A DNA stretch of 64,000 bases from Colletotrichum lupini (lineage: Eukaryota; Ascomycota; Sordariomycetes; Glomerellales; Glomerellaceae). The DNA is taken from assembly GCF_023278565.1 (NCBI RefSeq), contig NC_064677.1, forward strand, positions 1,984,001-2,048,000, in the 5' to 3' direction. The translations under genes were made by a program, and so were the position numbers. Below the pieces are notes generated by a model. The model had not been told where the DNA came from. It saw nothing but the letters and a program-made list of their open reading frames with translations, and ran no database searches. Every line of letters starts with the position of its first letter. Position 1 is the first letter of the stretch. Below are positions 44,666-55,100 of this stretch, piece after piece.

Positions 44666-45418
44666 CTCACAGTTGCGCCTGGCGTTTGTCGCAATCGGTT
44701 CGTCGCATGCGTTTGTTGAGCCGGTGCAATCAAGCGCTCGGCGAGGGACAATCAATTGTGTATCGTCGCCAGTGCCCAATTGCCATCGAAGGGGCGAAGC
44801 TGGGCCAAGAAAAAAAAATGGTGGTGATGATCAAGAAAGATTCTTGGATCCTGATCCGTGGGACGCGTTTAGAAAGTCGATTTCTCAGAGCAGGTGCAGT
44901 CGAGGTGCATTGGTCAAGTGGAGGTCACAGGGGACGAAAGTTTAGTGGAACTGTCATCCCTGTCTCGGACAGCTGGTCCTAGCGTCGTGTTCAGCAAGGT
45001 CGCCAGATTGACGAGGCTCTGCTTGGATGGGCTGGCGATGAAGTCGACCAGAGAGTTGAATCTCTGATGACTGCGCAAGCGGGATGACTTGAAGTCGGGA
45101 AGTAAAGCAATGGAATGCTGAGAACGGTGTATCACTGGCGAAGGGGTAGAAACTGGTAGCATTTAGAGAGTCATTGTCGGGCACGATGCTTTGGGTTTCT
45201 GGGCCCAAATTGTCGCATCGACAGGCCAAAACTGCGAGAGACATCGTGTGGCGTCCCATCGACGGTTCCATGCTCGAGGATCTCTCCCAAAAGATGACCG
45301 GATGCTCTATCACGACGAAGCGTTCCATAGACAGAGGCACCGACATTGGTATTAATGATGCTATCAACCGTCAAGAGCCCAAACGCCATCTCCAACCGCT
45401 CCAAACCATCAAACCCCC
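44666..45418. other. Region between SHG1 and PGA2
   Basis: 753 bases with the SHG1 promoter and PGA2 3' end. A minus-strand open frame at 45404-45171 (MERLEMAFGLLTVD..., beginning at a TTG) has no recognisable motif and is not called. Confidence 0.5.
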
Positions 45419-45868
45419 CTACTCCTTCACCAAGAACTCCTCAATGTCCTTGTCCTCATCATCCTCCTGCAGCTCAGCAAGCCTCTTCTCCTCAGCATCA
45501 ATCATCTTCTTGAGCACGTCGCGCTGCCTCTTGCGCGCCTTCTTCCCCCAGTCGGTCGACGTCGTCGCGCCCGTGGCCTGGCTAGTGCCTTCATCGTCGC
45601 TATCCTCGGGGATATCCACCTGCCCGCGCAGCGTATTGGGCTGCACTTTTGCTTTGGGCCCGTCGAACTCGTCCTCGGGCTTGGTCTCGTGCTGCTTCAT
45701 CTGCGAGCTGCCGGCCAGCTTCATCAGGTAAGGGCGGAGCAGGCAGTAGGCGCCGACGATGATGACGAGGCGGATCCATTTCTCTGCGGACATGCCCTCG
45801 AGGGTGCCGCGCAGGTTGGTGCTGAAGCGCGTCCAGATTGTGTTGAGGAGGTTGATGACGGCGGACAT
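45419..45868 (-). CDS. PGA2: Pga2-like protein-trafficking protein
   Basis: Single-exon gene of 149 residues. Residues 31-51 (WIRLVIIVGAYCLLRPYLMKL) form the single membrane segment, followed by a charged cytosolic region with EDEFDGPKAKVQPNTLRGQVDIPEDSDDEG and WGKKARKRQRDVLKKMIDAEEKRLAELQEDDEDKDIEEFL. This layout and the NxLRG and WGKKARxRQ blocks match the Pga2 family (processing of Gas1 and ALP) of the ER/nuclear envelope, needed for protein traffic in yeast. The ATG at 45868 is the first in frame and the length is normal. Confidence 0.9.
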   Translation of the reverse strand: MSAVINLLNTIWTRFSTNLRGTLEGMSAEKWIRLVIIVGAYCLLRPYLMKLAGSSQMKQHETKPEDEFDGPKAKVQPNTLRGQVDIPEDSDDEGTSQATGATTSTDWGKKARKRQRDVLKKMIDAEEKRLAELQEDDEDKDIEEFLVKE

Positions 45869-46732
45869 TTTGGCGGTGGTGGGGTGGTTTCCGTGGGTCT
45901 GTCTTTTGATGAGAGGTTGGGTAGTGCGCAGGTGCGCTCGTTTGGATGATCGAACGTAGAGTGGTTGATTGAGGACGCAGGATAGTTGGTCTCTGATGAG
46001 TTTCTCGAAGCGACGACGACGGAAAGAATCAGAGACGAAGATGGTCGCGGCCGAGAGAAAATATCGCGACGTTGAACTGGTCGGCCCGCGCGGTCAAAAT
46101 TGCGCTGCCCCACCTGAAGGAGCCCGCTGACTTTGGCCAATTGAGGGCACGGCAATAGAGAAGCTCGCTGGACAGTGGAGGCTCAGCGGTCGGTCCAAGG
46201 GTCCTACAGGGGCTTGTCCAGTGATGTCACAGCGCGTTCCGTTAGTGATCCCCCAAGGATTCGCAGATGGGCAATGCTTCAGAGCCCTCTGTCAGCGCCA
46301 ATCCACCGGTGACTAAGAGACCTTTCTTCAAAGTGCCTTCCATTAGCTGCCTGTTCATCAAGGCCTTGAGACCGGTGGTACGATGGAGCGGTAGCCTTCC
46401 CATATCTCTGATGATGGCGGAAGCCGTTGCTGAGGCTCCCAGCCGACAAAGCTTAGTCATCACCCTCGCGAAAGGGGCGCGACATCATGTGATCCTCCCG
46501 ATCCCCGACGACATGTCCAGGTCCCCAGAGCAGTATATCGCCATCGTCAACAGATAGTCAGACCGAGTGCCTCGCAAGAAACCTTGACTAAGCTGGCGTG
46601 TCGATCTGCCGTGACTCTCATACCTGGCCAAGTGATTCTTGATTCTCCTCAGCCTCCCTTATACCCTCAAGAACCCCGCGACGCGTCCGTCGCGTAAAGT
46701 GGGAAAGACACCAAGACACCAAGACAGTCAAG
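45869..46732. other. Region upstream of PGA2 and MHF1, with overlapping short open frames
   Basis: This is a divergent promoter interval of 864 bases. Two overlapping frames with true ATGs occur: plus 46267-46557 (96 codons, MGNASEPSVS..., a glycine-2 start resembling a myristoylation signal) and minus 46463-46242 (73 codons, containing LKKGLLVTGGLALTEGSEAL). Neither has a known motif, and both cannot easily be real. They are listed only so they can be tested. Confidence 0.3.
46681..46686 (+). promoter_or_regulatory. MCB (ACGCGT) element of MHF1
   Basis: A perfect MluI cell-cycle box 47 bases before the MHF1 ATG, with a second CGCGTA core at 46691. MBF-type factors activate G1/S genes through this hexamer; use here is inferred. 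Confidence 0.5.
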
Positions 46733-47177
46733 ATGGCGGACTTGTCCAACGAAGACGAGCGCGAGGTACCCATCCCACCATCAATCCCCAAACGAAACAT
46801 CACTGACAAAACATGTCCAGCGTCTCAAGGCCGCCCTCTGGTTCGCAGTCGGCAAGATTGTCGACGAGGAGTCAATCAAGCAGAACTGCAACGCCACGCC
46901 GCAGTACATTGGCGCGCTGACCGAAATGGTCTGGGCACAGATTGGTGAGCGTTCGCCATGTTGTGTCTAATCTGTCTCCCATGCTAACAGCCCACCAGAG
47001 TCCGTCGCCACCGACCTAGAGAGCTTCAGTCGGCACGCGCGGAGATCGACGGTCCACACGGAGGACGTCGTCCTGCTGGCCCGCAAGAACCCGGACCTGC
47101 TCGACATTGTCCGCGGTTTCGTCGAAGAGCAAAAGGCGGAGAAGCTCAGGAAGGGGAAAGGCAAGCAGAAGAGATGA
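46733..47177 (+). CDS. MHF1: CENP-S / MHF1 histone-fold protein
   Basis: Exons 46733-46765, 46821-46944 and 46999-47177 give 111 residues. The protein reads MADLSNEDERE, then RLKAALWFAVGKIVDEESIK, ATPQYIGALTEMVWAQI, ESVATDLESFSRHARRSTVHTEDVVLLARKNPDLLDIV: a complete CENP-S-type histone fold. CENP-S pairs with CENP-X (MHF2), acting at the kinetochore and with the FANCM-type helicase at stalled forks. The basic tail KLRKGKGKQKR is probably DNA-binding. The first intron starts with an unusual GTACCC donor, accepted because frame and homology agree; no single open frame covers the gene. Confidence 0.93.
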
Positions 47178-47341
47178 TCTAGTTGTGGACGGATTAAACC
47201 ATCGATGCCCTGTTGATACCCAAATTTAACGAACGTTACGAACACTTCAGTTGAAAGACTACTGTGCTTGAGGTATCTTCTTTTGCATACGCCAGACGCC
47301 AAACCATGCCAATGACCTAACACAAACGCCAACCCACACAT

Positions 47342-48970
47342 TCAAATCTGCCCCTGACGCCTCCGCTCCTCCGCGGCTTCGGCCTCCTCAATCTCGTTCC
47401 ACAGCTTCCACTCCTCCTCCGTGATGTGGAACCACTGCGCAAGGCCCGTGATGAGAGCCCACAGCTCACCCGCAATCACCAGGTGCAAAAACTCCAGCCC
47501 GAGGAAGTTGGTCACGCCCCGCAGCGTCATGCCGCTAAAGATATTGGTGTCGTGGATGTCGAACGTAGGTAGGCCCATCCTCTCGCGGTAGGACCTCGCC
47601 ACCAAGCGAAGAGCGACGGCTTCGTATGGCGAGACCAGGACGTAGCCCGAGATCACGGTGAAGATGTCTGACGCCAGACACGCCGGCAGCCTGGTCAGCA
47701 TGGTGTCCATGTACTGGATCGCGGCGCCGTATCCGGAACCTTCGGGACCCGTGCTTGGCCGCAACTCGGCGGACCAGAGCCCGGGAGGCGCATCGGTCGA
47801 GTCCGTCGCTTCCACGTCGAAACTGATGAGCGTCGCACTGATGCCTCCGTCCTCTTCGTCGTCGCTGCCGTAGTCTTCTCCCCTGGCTGAGAAGGCGCTT
47901 GGTCGGCGCACTGCCTGGACGGGTGGTGTGTCGCTAGGTTCCGCTTCCGGCGGAATGTCCTCAAGGATATCTTCACTCCTCAGCTCAGAGAGAGGTTCGG
48001 GCTGTGGACGATCCACGTCGGGCACTGGCTCCGGGGTCTCCGGGATGGTCACCGGCGGTAGTGGAGGCGGCGGCGGTGGAGGCTTGCGGTGGTGCACGGT
48101 ATTCGGCAGCCGTCCGTAGAACTCTTGCCACAGGTGGCCAGTCACTTCCGTCCAGATCTGGCCCCAGATGACATACGAAACAAAGGGGATCGAGTTCACA
48201 CACCACGCGCCGGCATACTGCACCAGCGACGATGGGCTAAAGTCCTGTGGCGGCGCCGGCGCTGCGATGGGCGACGAGGGCGAGCCCGGGATGAAGAAGC
48301 TCAGCGAGGGGAACCATCTCGCAGACGGGATAATGTCAAGCCTCTGGAGGAAGACATACAGCTGAAGGTGCACCCGGATGTACGACAGCGCCGTGTTGAC
48401 AAACTTGTTCTTTCGCGGGTACGGGTAGAACCAGTAGGTGGCCATCTTGAAGACGTGGCCGCCGAGGAACGTCGGCAGACCCGTGATGAGGGCGGATGAT
48501 ATCGACCGCTGGCTCCGCTCGTGCTGGAAGAGCTCAAAGAAGGAAATGTCGGCGTACCGCCTGTACAGGAGAATGCGCAGTCGCATGCCGTTAATACCCC
48601 AGACGCCGGCAATCTCCAGCGCACGCCCGAACCGCAGCAGCCGCGTGCCCACCGCATCCTCGTAGTTGAAGTATCGTCGCACGGAATCGACTTCGGCAGT
48701 GGAGGGCGTGTTGTCCGGCTCGGCGACGCCAATGACCTGCATCACTTCGTTGTGGGAGCGCACCATGTCGCGGTTCATCCGTTTTGTCTCGGGGTTGACC
48801 GGCCGTCCGCGGCTGTCGTATTGCTGGGTCGGCGCATGCGGGTCGTCTTCGCCTTCGCCATCGACCACATCGTCAAATGGCGAGCGGCCCTGGGGGCGTT
48901 AGTGAGGCTTGGGGTGGGTTGGGGACAATCGTACCAAGGCCTGCGCGGTCAATGGACCGAGTCTCGTCAT
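47342..48970 (-). CDS. Conserved membrane protein of unknown function
   Basis: Exons 48970-48935 (36 nt, MTRLGPLTAQAL) and 48889-47342 give 527 residues. I do not recognise the family. An acidic N-terminus precedes a structured region, RYFNYEDAVGTRLLRFGRALEIAGVWGINGMRLRILLYRRY. Several moderately hydrophobic segments follow (ISSALITGLPTFLGGHVFKM, VNSIPFVSYVIWGQIWTEV). A proline-rich and acidic linker lies at about 280-355 (KPPPPPPPLPP). A C-terminal pair of likely membrane helices ends it (CLASDIFTVISGYVLVSPYEAV and NFLGLEFLHLVIAGELWALITGLAQWF). It is probably a multi-pass protein of an internal membrane. The exon join rests on a CACTAAC branch and CAG acceptor. Confidence 0.75.
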
Positions 48971-49267
48971 GTTGAGTGGTGGGTGGAAGGCCCATGGGCG
49001 GTGGAGGATGGGCCAAACGAGTGCTCAGGATCTTCTAGGTAGATTGGGATTAATTCACAGGTTGAAGATGTAAGTCTGCGATCGCAGGTGATCCCAAGCT
49101 CCAGGCACTTGAAGTGGTCTTGGAGACAGGAGCTCCTGCACGAAAGCGGGTCCGATAAGATAGCGCTATCGATAAGCATCATCCCGCCAGACGAAAAAAA
49201 AAATCTGGGACAAACCGCTGCTTGCCGCATGTCGCGACTGATTGCACCGCTTCGATAGACCGACAAG
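48971..49267. promoter_or_regulatory. Divergent promoter of UTP13 and the unknown membrane protein
   Basis: The 297 bases hold GATAAG at 49154-49159, a perfect 12-base palindrome GATAGCGCTATC (49159-49170) and a second GATAAG at 49171-49176. An A-run (49194-49203), about 65 bases before UTP13, resembles the A-rich element of ribosome-biogenesis genes. Confidence 0.45.
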
Positions 49268-52040
49268 ATGGCGAGCAAACAGCCCCTCAAGACGACGTTC
49301 GAGCCCGAACGGGTCATACGGCCCATCTTCACCGGCGGCTCCGTCGCATTGGATAATGGCGCTAAGATTCTCGCAACACCCCTCGGCGAGGACGCCATCC
49401 TCACCAACCCCTCCAACGGGAAACATCTGGCAAAGATTGAAGGAGTATGCGCCCCGGGACGTCTGTAGAGATGCACGGCTAACCTTAGTGTCAGGATGGC
49501 GAAACGATCTCGACGCTGACCCGTATGTATAATTTGTACCCGACGGAACCCACCATCTAACAGCTGCAGTGACCCCCTCCGGCTCACACCTCATCATCTG
49601 CTCCCGATCGCTCGCGATGAAGATCTACGCTCTCAAGACCACCGAAGACGGAACGATAGAGGCGAAGCTGACGCGCTCGCTGAAACCCCACGGGACCCCG
49701 GTCGTCGTCCTCGCCGTCGACCGAACGAGCACTCTCCTCGCGACCGGAGGCACCGACGGAGCGATCAAGGTCTGGGACATTGCCGGCGGATACGTCACGC
49801 ACACCTTCCGCGGACCGAGCGTGCTCGTCTCGGCTCTGCACTTTTTTGAAGTAGCGGCGCGTTCGAATGAGGACGCAAGCAAGAAGGGGAAGAAGGCGAC
49901 ACAGACCGAGGAGGAGACTACGACAACGACAACGAATTGGCGTCTGGTGTCCGGTAGCCAGGACGGAAAAGTACGGGTGTGGGATCTGCACAAGCGCGCT
50001 GCCGTTGCCAGCCTCGACTCGCACGTCTCCAACGTCCAAGGCCTCGACTACTCCCCCGAACAGCAGGCCATCGTCTCGGCCAGCAGAGACAAGACAATCA
50101 TCTGGTGGGACGCGCGGTCGTGGAAGATTAGAAAGGTTGTGCCGTGCCTGGAGCTCGTCGAGGCCGTTGGTTTCGTTGATGGTGGCCGCCTGACGTATTC
50201 CGCCGGCGCCAAGGGCTGCCTCCGGATCTGGGACACCGACACGGGCCGGGAGCTCACGAAGGACCAGCCGGAGAAGGCCGAGGCGGAGGGCGTCGTCAGC
50301 GCCGTCTCGCATCCCGAGCTCCCATTCATCCTCTGCGTCCAGGTCGACCACACCCTGGCGCTATACAAGGTGCCGGAGAAGGATGCCGTTGAGGGATCGG
50401 TCATGGAGCCGTTTAGACGCATCTCCGGAACTCACGACTCCATCATCGATCTCAACTACCTCTTGCCCGACCGCTCCCTGCTTGCGCTGGCCACCAACGC
50501 CGAGGACATTCGCATCGTTTCGGTCAAGGACTCCTCAGAAGACGCGACGTACTTTGGCCAGGATATCGCGCTGCTCAAGGGCCACGACGACATCATTGTC
50601 TCTTTGGACGTCGACTGGTCGGGATACTGGATCGCCACCGGCGCAAAAGACAACACCGCTCGTCTCTGGCGCGTCGATCCCGCCAACAACTCATACACAT
50701 GCTACGCCATCTTCACCGGCCACACGGAATCGGTTGGCGCCGTGGCACTCCCGAAGCAACTTCCCCAAGAATCATCAGCACAGTTCAAGGACCCCCTGAG
50801 CCACCCCCCGCCATACCTCTTCACCGGCTCCCAGGACCAGACCGTCAAGAAGTGGGAGATTCCCCGGGAACCCCAACAAACCCGCAAGGGCGGCTCCCGC
50901 GCCGTCTTCACCCGCAAAGCCCACGACAAGGACATCAACGCCATGGACGTCCACCCGGCCAGCCAGCTCTTCGCCTCCTCCTCCCAGGACAAGATGGTCA
51001 AGATCTGGTCCGTCGCCGAGGGCGAGGTCCAGGGCATCCTCCGCGGCCACAGGCGCGGCGTGTGGTCCGTCAAGTTCGCCCCTGCCGGATGCCCCGCGAT
51101 CCAGGGCGACGAGGGCCAAGTCGCCGGCAAGGGCGTCGTCCTCACCGGCAGCGCCGACAAGACGGTCAAGCTCTGGAGCCTCAACGACTACTCGTGCATC
51201 CGGACGTTCGAGGGCCACTCCAACAGCGTCCTCAAGGTCGCCTGGCTCAACATGCCCAAGCCCGAAGGCAAGGGCAAGAAACAGGTCCAGTTCGCCAGCG
51301 CCGGCAGCGACGGCCTCGTCAAAGTCTGGGACGCCAACTCGGGCGAGGCCGAGACGACGCTCGACAACCACGAGGACCGCATCTGGGCCCTCGCCGTCCA
51401 CCCGGTCGACAACACCGTCGTCTCGGGCGACGGCGACGCCCTCGTCACCTTCTGGAAGGACACCACCGCCGAATCCCAGGCCGCCGCCACCGAGGCCGCC
51501 CAGAAGCTCATCGAGCAGGAGCAGGAGCTCCAAAACCACATCCACCACGGTTCCTACCGTGAAGCCATCGTCCTCGCCCTCCAGCTCAACCACCCCGGCC
51601 GCCTCCTCAGCCTCTTCACGTCAGTCGTCACCTCCACCCCCGAACCCGGCAGCCTCTGCGGCCTGAAAGCCGTCGACCAGGTCCTCGCCACGCTCTCCGA
51701 CGAGCAGCTCTTCACGCTGCTCCTCCGCCTGCGCGACTGGAACACCAACGCGCGGACGGCCGCCGTCGCGCAGCGCATCCTCTGGACGCTCGTCCGCAGC
51801 TACCCGGCGTCTAAGTTCTCCAACCTCTCGGTCAAGGGCGCGCGGGGCCAGCGCAGCCTCAAGGAGGTGCTCAACGCGCTTCGCGTGTACACTGAGCGGC
51901 ACTACAGGCGGACGGACGAGCTCGTGGACGAGAGTTACCTGGTGGAATATACCCTGCGGGAGATGGATAGTCTCGCGCCCCCCGCGATAGAACATGATGT
52001 GGCCATGGAGGATGCCGCGGCGGATGTCATCATGGTATGA
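49268..52040 (+). CDS. UTP13: U3 snoRNP WD40 protein Utp13
   Basis: Component of the UTP-B subcomplex of the small-subunit processome; nucleolar. Exons 49268-49444, 49495-49522 (28 nt) and 49570-52040 give 891 residues. The N-terminus MASKQPLKTTFEPERVIRPIFTGG is family-typical. About thirteen WD40 blades in two propellers follow (GGTDGAIKVWDIAGG, SGSQDGKVRVWDLHKR, TGAKDNTARLWRVD, SASQDKMVKIWSV-type, SADKTVKLWSL and SDGLVKVWDAN are clear examples). The C-terminal Utp13 domain (about 680-860) contains LVTFWKDTTAES, NHPGRLLSLF, LRDWNTNARTAAVAQRILWTLV and LVEYTLREMDSL. The 28-nt exon supplies GDGETISTLT and keeps the frame into LTPSGSHLIICSRSL. Confidence 0.96.
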
Positions 52041-52199
52041 TGTGGGGTGTAGATGTAGGAGTTTAAAATAGATTGGTTTTCTTGGTTTTACGCTGTTGAC
52101 CTGGTGCGATGTGAGAGTGCTTTTGATGTCAGCGTTTGACCGCGGACTTAGGCAGCGCGGGTGTTGCAATCGATAGTCGTTATGGCTCTGATTGAATGT

Positions 52200-55100
52200 C
52201 TATAGGCGTGCTCCTTCGCCATTGTCCGACTCGTCGTCGGAGCCTACATATGCATCTCCCCCATCTCCGCTGGAATCTTCGCTAGCGCTCCCCAACTCAT
52301 CCTCGCTGTTGTCCTCCGGCTCCATCTCTTTCTCCCACCTTGACCATGCTCTGAAGGAGTTGATTGTGTGTTTGTGATCTCGACCAAGAACACATTCTCG
52401 ACTCTTGGCGCACTTACGCATGAGCTGGATCGCTTCCTCTTTTCGACCTTGGTACCACCACGTCCAGGCCAAGTTATTCTCTTGACTTAGAGTGTTGTTG
52501 TGTTCATCCCCTGAAACCTTTCTCAGCACTTTCAACGCTCGCTGTTGAAGCTCCTCCGCTTCCACTAGTCTGTTTTGATCAAAATACAAGACTCCCAACT
52601 CTGTCATAATCCATGCTGTCTTTTTATGCTCCTCGCCTTCTGTACATCTCTGTATGTCTAGCGCCTTCAGAAGCAACTCCTCTGCTTCTACTAGACGACC
52701 TTGCTTCTTGTAGACTTGTCCTAAATACGCCATAAGCAGTACCGTACCATAATGGTCCTCGCCCATCAGCGTCCTGCTTCGAGGGAGCGTCTGTGAGAGC
52801 ATTTGCTCTGCCTCTCGTAGACGTTCTTGCCTTGTATACGTAACCCCTAGCATTATCGTGGTCGAAAGTGTGATACCAGAATCCTCTCCTTTTGTTTTCC
52901 TTCTTCCCTCCAATAGCCGCAGTTGCAACTGTTCTGCCTCCTCATAACGTCTCTGCTGATAGTATACAGCTGATAGATCGCCCAAGATGTCTAAAGCTTC
53001 CTCCTCATCACCACCGCCTACTTCACACATCTCGAGAGTCTCCAAATGCAGCTTCTCTGCCTCTTCGCTGCGCTTCTGTCTCAGATACGCATGTGCAAGT
53101 TGACGGCGCGTGTATAATGCTTGTCTATGGTTTTCTCCCAGTAACCTCTTTTGGGCTTCCAACATGGGCAGAAGCAACTCGACTGCTTCCTCTGGACGAT
53201 CTTGACTGATGTTCGCCGACGCCAAAGCGCTCATCGTCTCGAGAGTTTCAGGGTGATCCTGCCCAAATACCGCTTTTTGAAGTTCCAGAGCTCGTGTCAG
53301 ATACTTCTCTGCATCCGAATATTGCCCTTGGTATTTAAAATATCCGGCTACATTGTACAGTAGTTCTCCAGTTTGGATTCTCGCCTTGGCGGACTGGGGG
53401 TTTGACCGTGACAGGAGTGTCAGAGCATGAGGTAGATATGCAAGACACACCAGTCGATTCTCGAAATTACCAAAGGGGAAAGCTCGAGCCATCATCTTGA
53501 GAGCCTCGCTCGAAAAGCTCTGCACCTTCGACCCTTGCAACAGACGTTTCCGCGTGACTAAATGCACGAGTCTATGCATGTCGTAAGTGTCATTGCTCGC
53601 TTGAGAGATGAAAGAAAATGCTTGGAGAATTCCCAAGGCGTTTGTGACTTCCAACGTCGTCTCAGAGTTGGCCTCGGAGCCGGAATCAGAGTTGGTCTCA
53701 AAGCCGGAATAAGAGTCGGTCTCGGAGCCGGAATCAGAGCCGGCATCGAAATCGGCACCGGCGGTTGCTGAATCAGACCAATGGTCTGAGCCAATGCCGG
53801 AGTCCCCCTCAAAAGGGCTATCCACGTCGACGACAGAGTCTGACTTGTTCCGCAGCTGCTCATAGCAGTAGTCTGTGAGAAAGTCTTTGGGAATCGCTTG
53901 ACGATCAAACATGCTCATGAAGGATAGCAAGTTGCCCGCCAAGGGATACCGCTGCTCGATTTGACGAAAAGAAATCAGCCAGGTGGCCGTCAGCGCATGA
54001 GGAGTCTTCGAGTCCCGTCCTATGGACGCGAAGGGCTCACTTAGCTGACGCACCAGACTAGAGTCGCTCTTGTCCAGTATTTGAACATAGTCGTTGATGG
54101 ACAAGAAGTTTTTGAGAATGAAGGAAGCTGCTTGTGCCAATGCCAATGGCAAGTGCTCAAGCCGAGACGCTAACGTGATTGCCTCCGAGGAAGAAAATTT
54201 ATGGTTCGGGAGCAAGGACTGTAGCAGCTGAACAGCCTCAGGATCTATCATCTCATCGACCTTGATTGGGGGAGTCCCAGCTGTCATCCTGAGGCCTGTC
54301 TGCATATCCCTCGTCGTTATGAGAATGGATCCGTGGAGACAGTCAGGGATGAAGTGACCCAGTCCACCTTCAGATGCAAGTTCCGGCACATCTATACCAA
54401 CGCCGTCTTCTCCAGAGTCCGTAAAGAAAGTCTCCTTGTCGTCGGCATTGTCAATAATCAGTAGCCAAGAACCGCTCTTTTCGCTCTCAAGCCACTGTTT
54501 CACAAGAAGAAGTGTATCGGCCTTCTTTCCGTCGTAGCCCGGGATGCCACATACTTGAGCGATTGATGTGAAAGCCTGGCGAAAGCGCTGGCGGTTGCTG
54601 GCGTGGACCCAGAAGACGGAAACTTCGGGAGAAATCTCATGTAGCCAATAAGCATAGGCCAACGCGATTTGCGTCTTGCTTCTTGGTGTTAGCCTTACTG
54701 CAGAATGATGCAAAGTTCGTCTTACCCAACACCGCCGAGCCCATGAAGTGCCACTCTTGAGCGTAGTTTCGCAGTGACCGAACTAGTCTGCGTGTCCCCG
54801 AATAGCTGCGCGATACGGTTGAGGATCTCTTCTCGGCCAACGAATTCGGGGTTTTTGATGTATGGTACCAGAACTGTACTCTCTTAGTATGGTTCCGGTG
54901 GAGCAGGTATGAGACACGCTTACACTTGGGCGAGAACCCAATCGTCTCGACTTGCTTAACCTGTTCAATCAAGCCGGCTGCCGGCGCATAACGATCGAGA
55001 AGTGCCTTCGCTGCCGCCGCAGCTGTTGCCGCAGCATAGTGCTGCCAAGTCTTGTTCTTGTGACTGTCGGCATAGTCGCATACGCCCTTGACGATGATGC

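Noticed and set aside
45171..45404. 77-codon minus-strand frame beginning at TTG
   Set aside because: No ATG, no motif, and close to the 3' end of PGA2; not supported as a gene.
50699..51562. Open frames in other phases and strands inside UTP13
   Set aside because: Proline/arginine-only composition; shadows of a WD40 gene with strong conservation.
53663..53758. Repeat considered as a CRISPR-like array
   Set aside because: Units are directly adjacent without spacers and lie in a coding frame of a eukaryotic gene.
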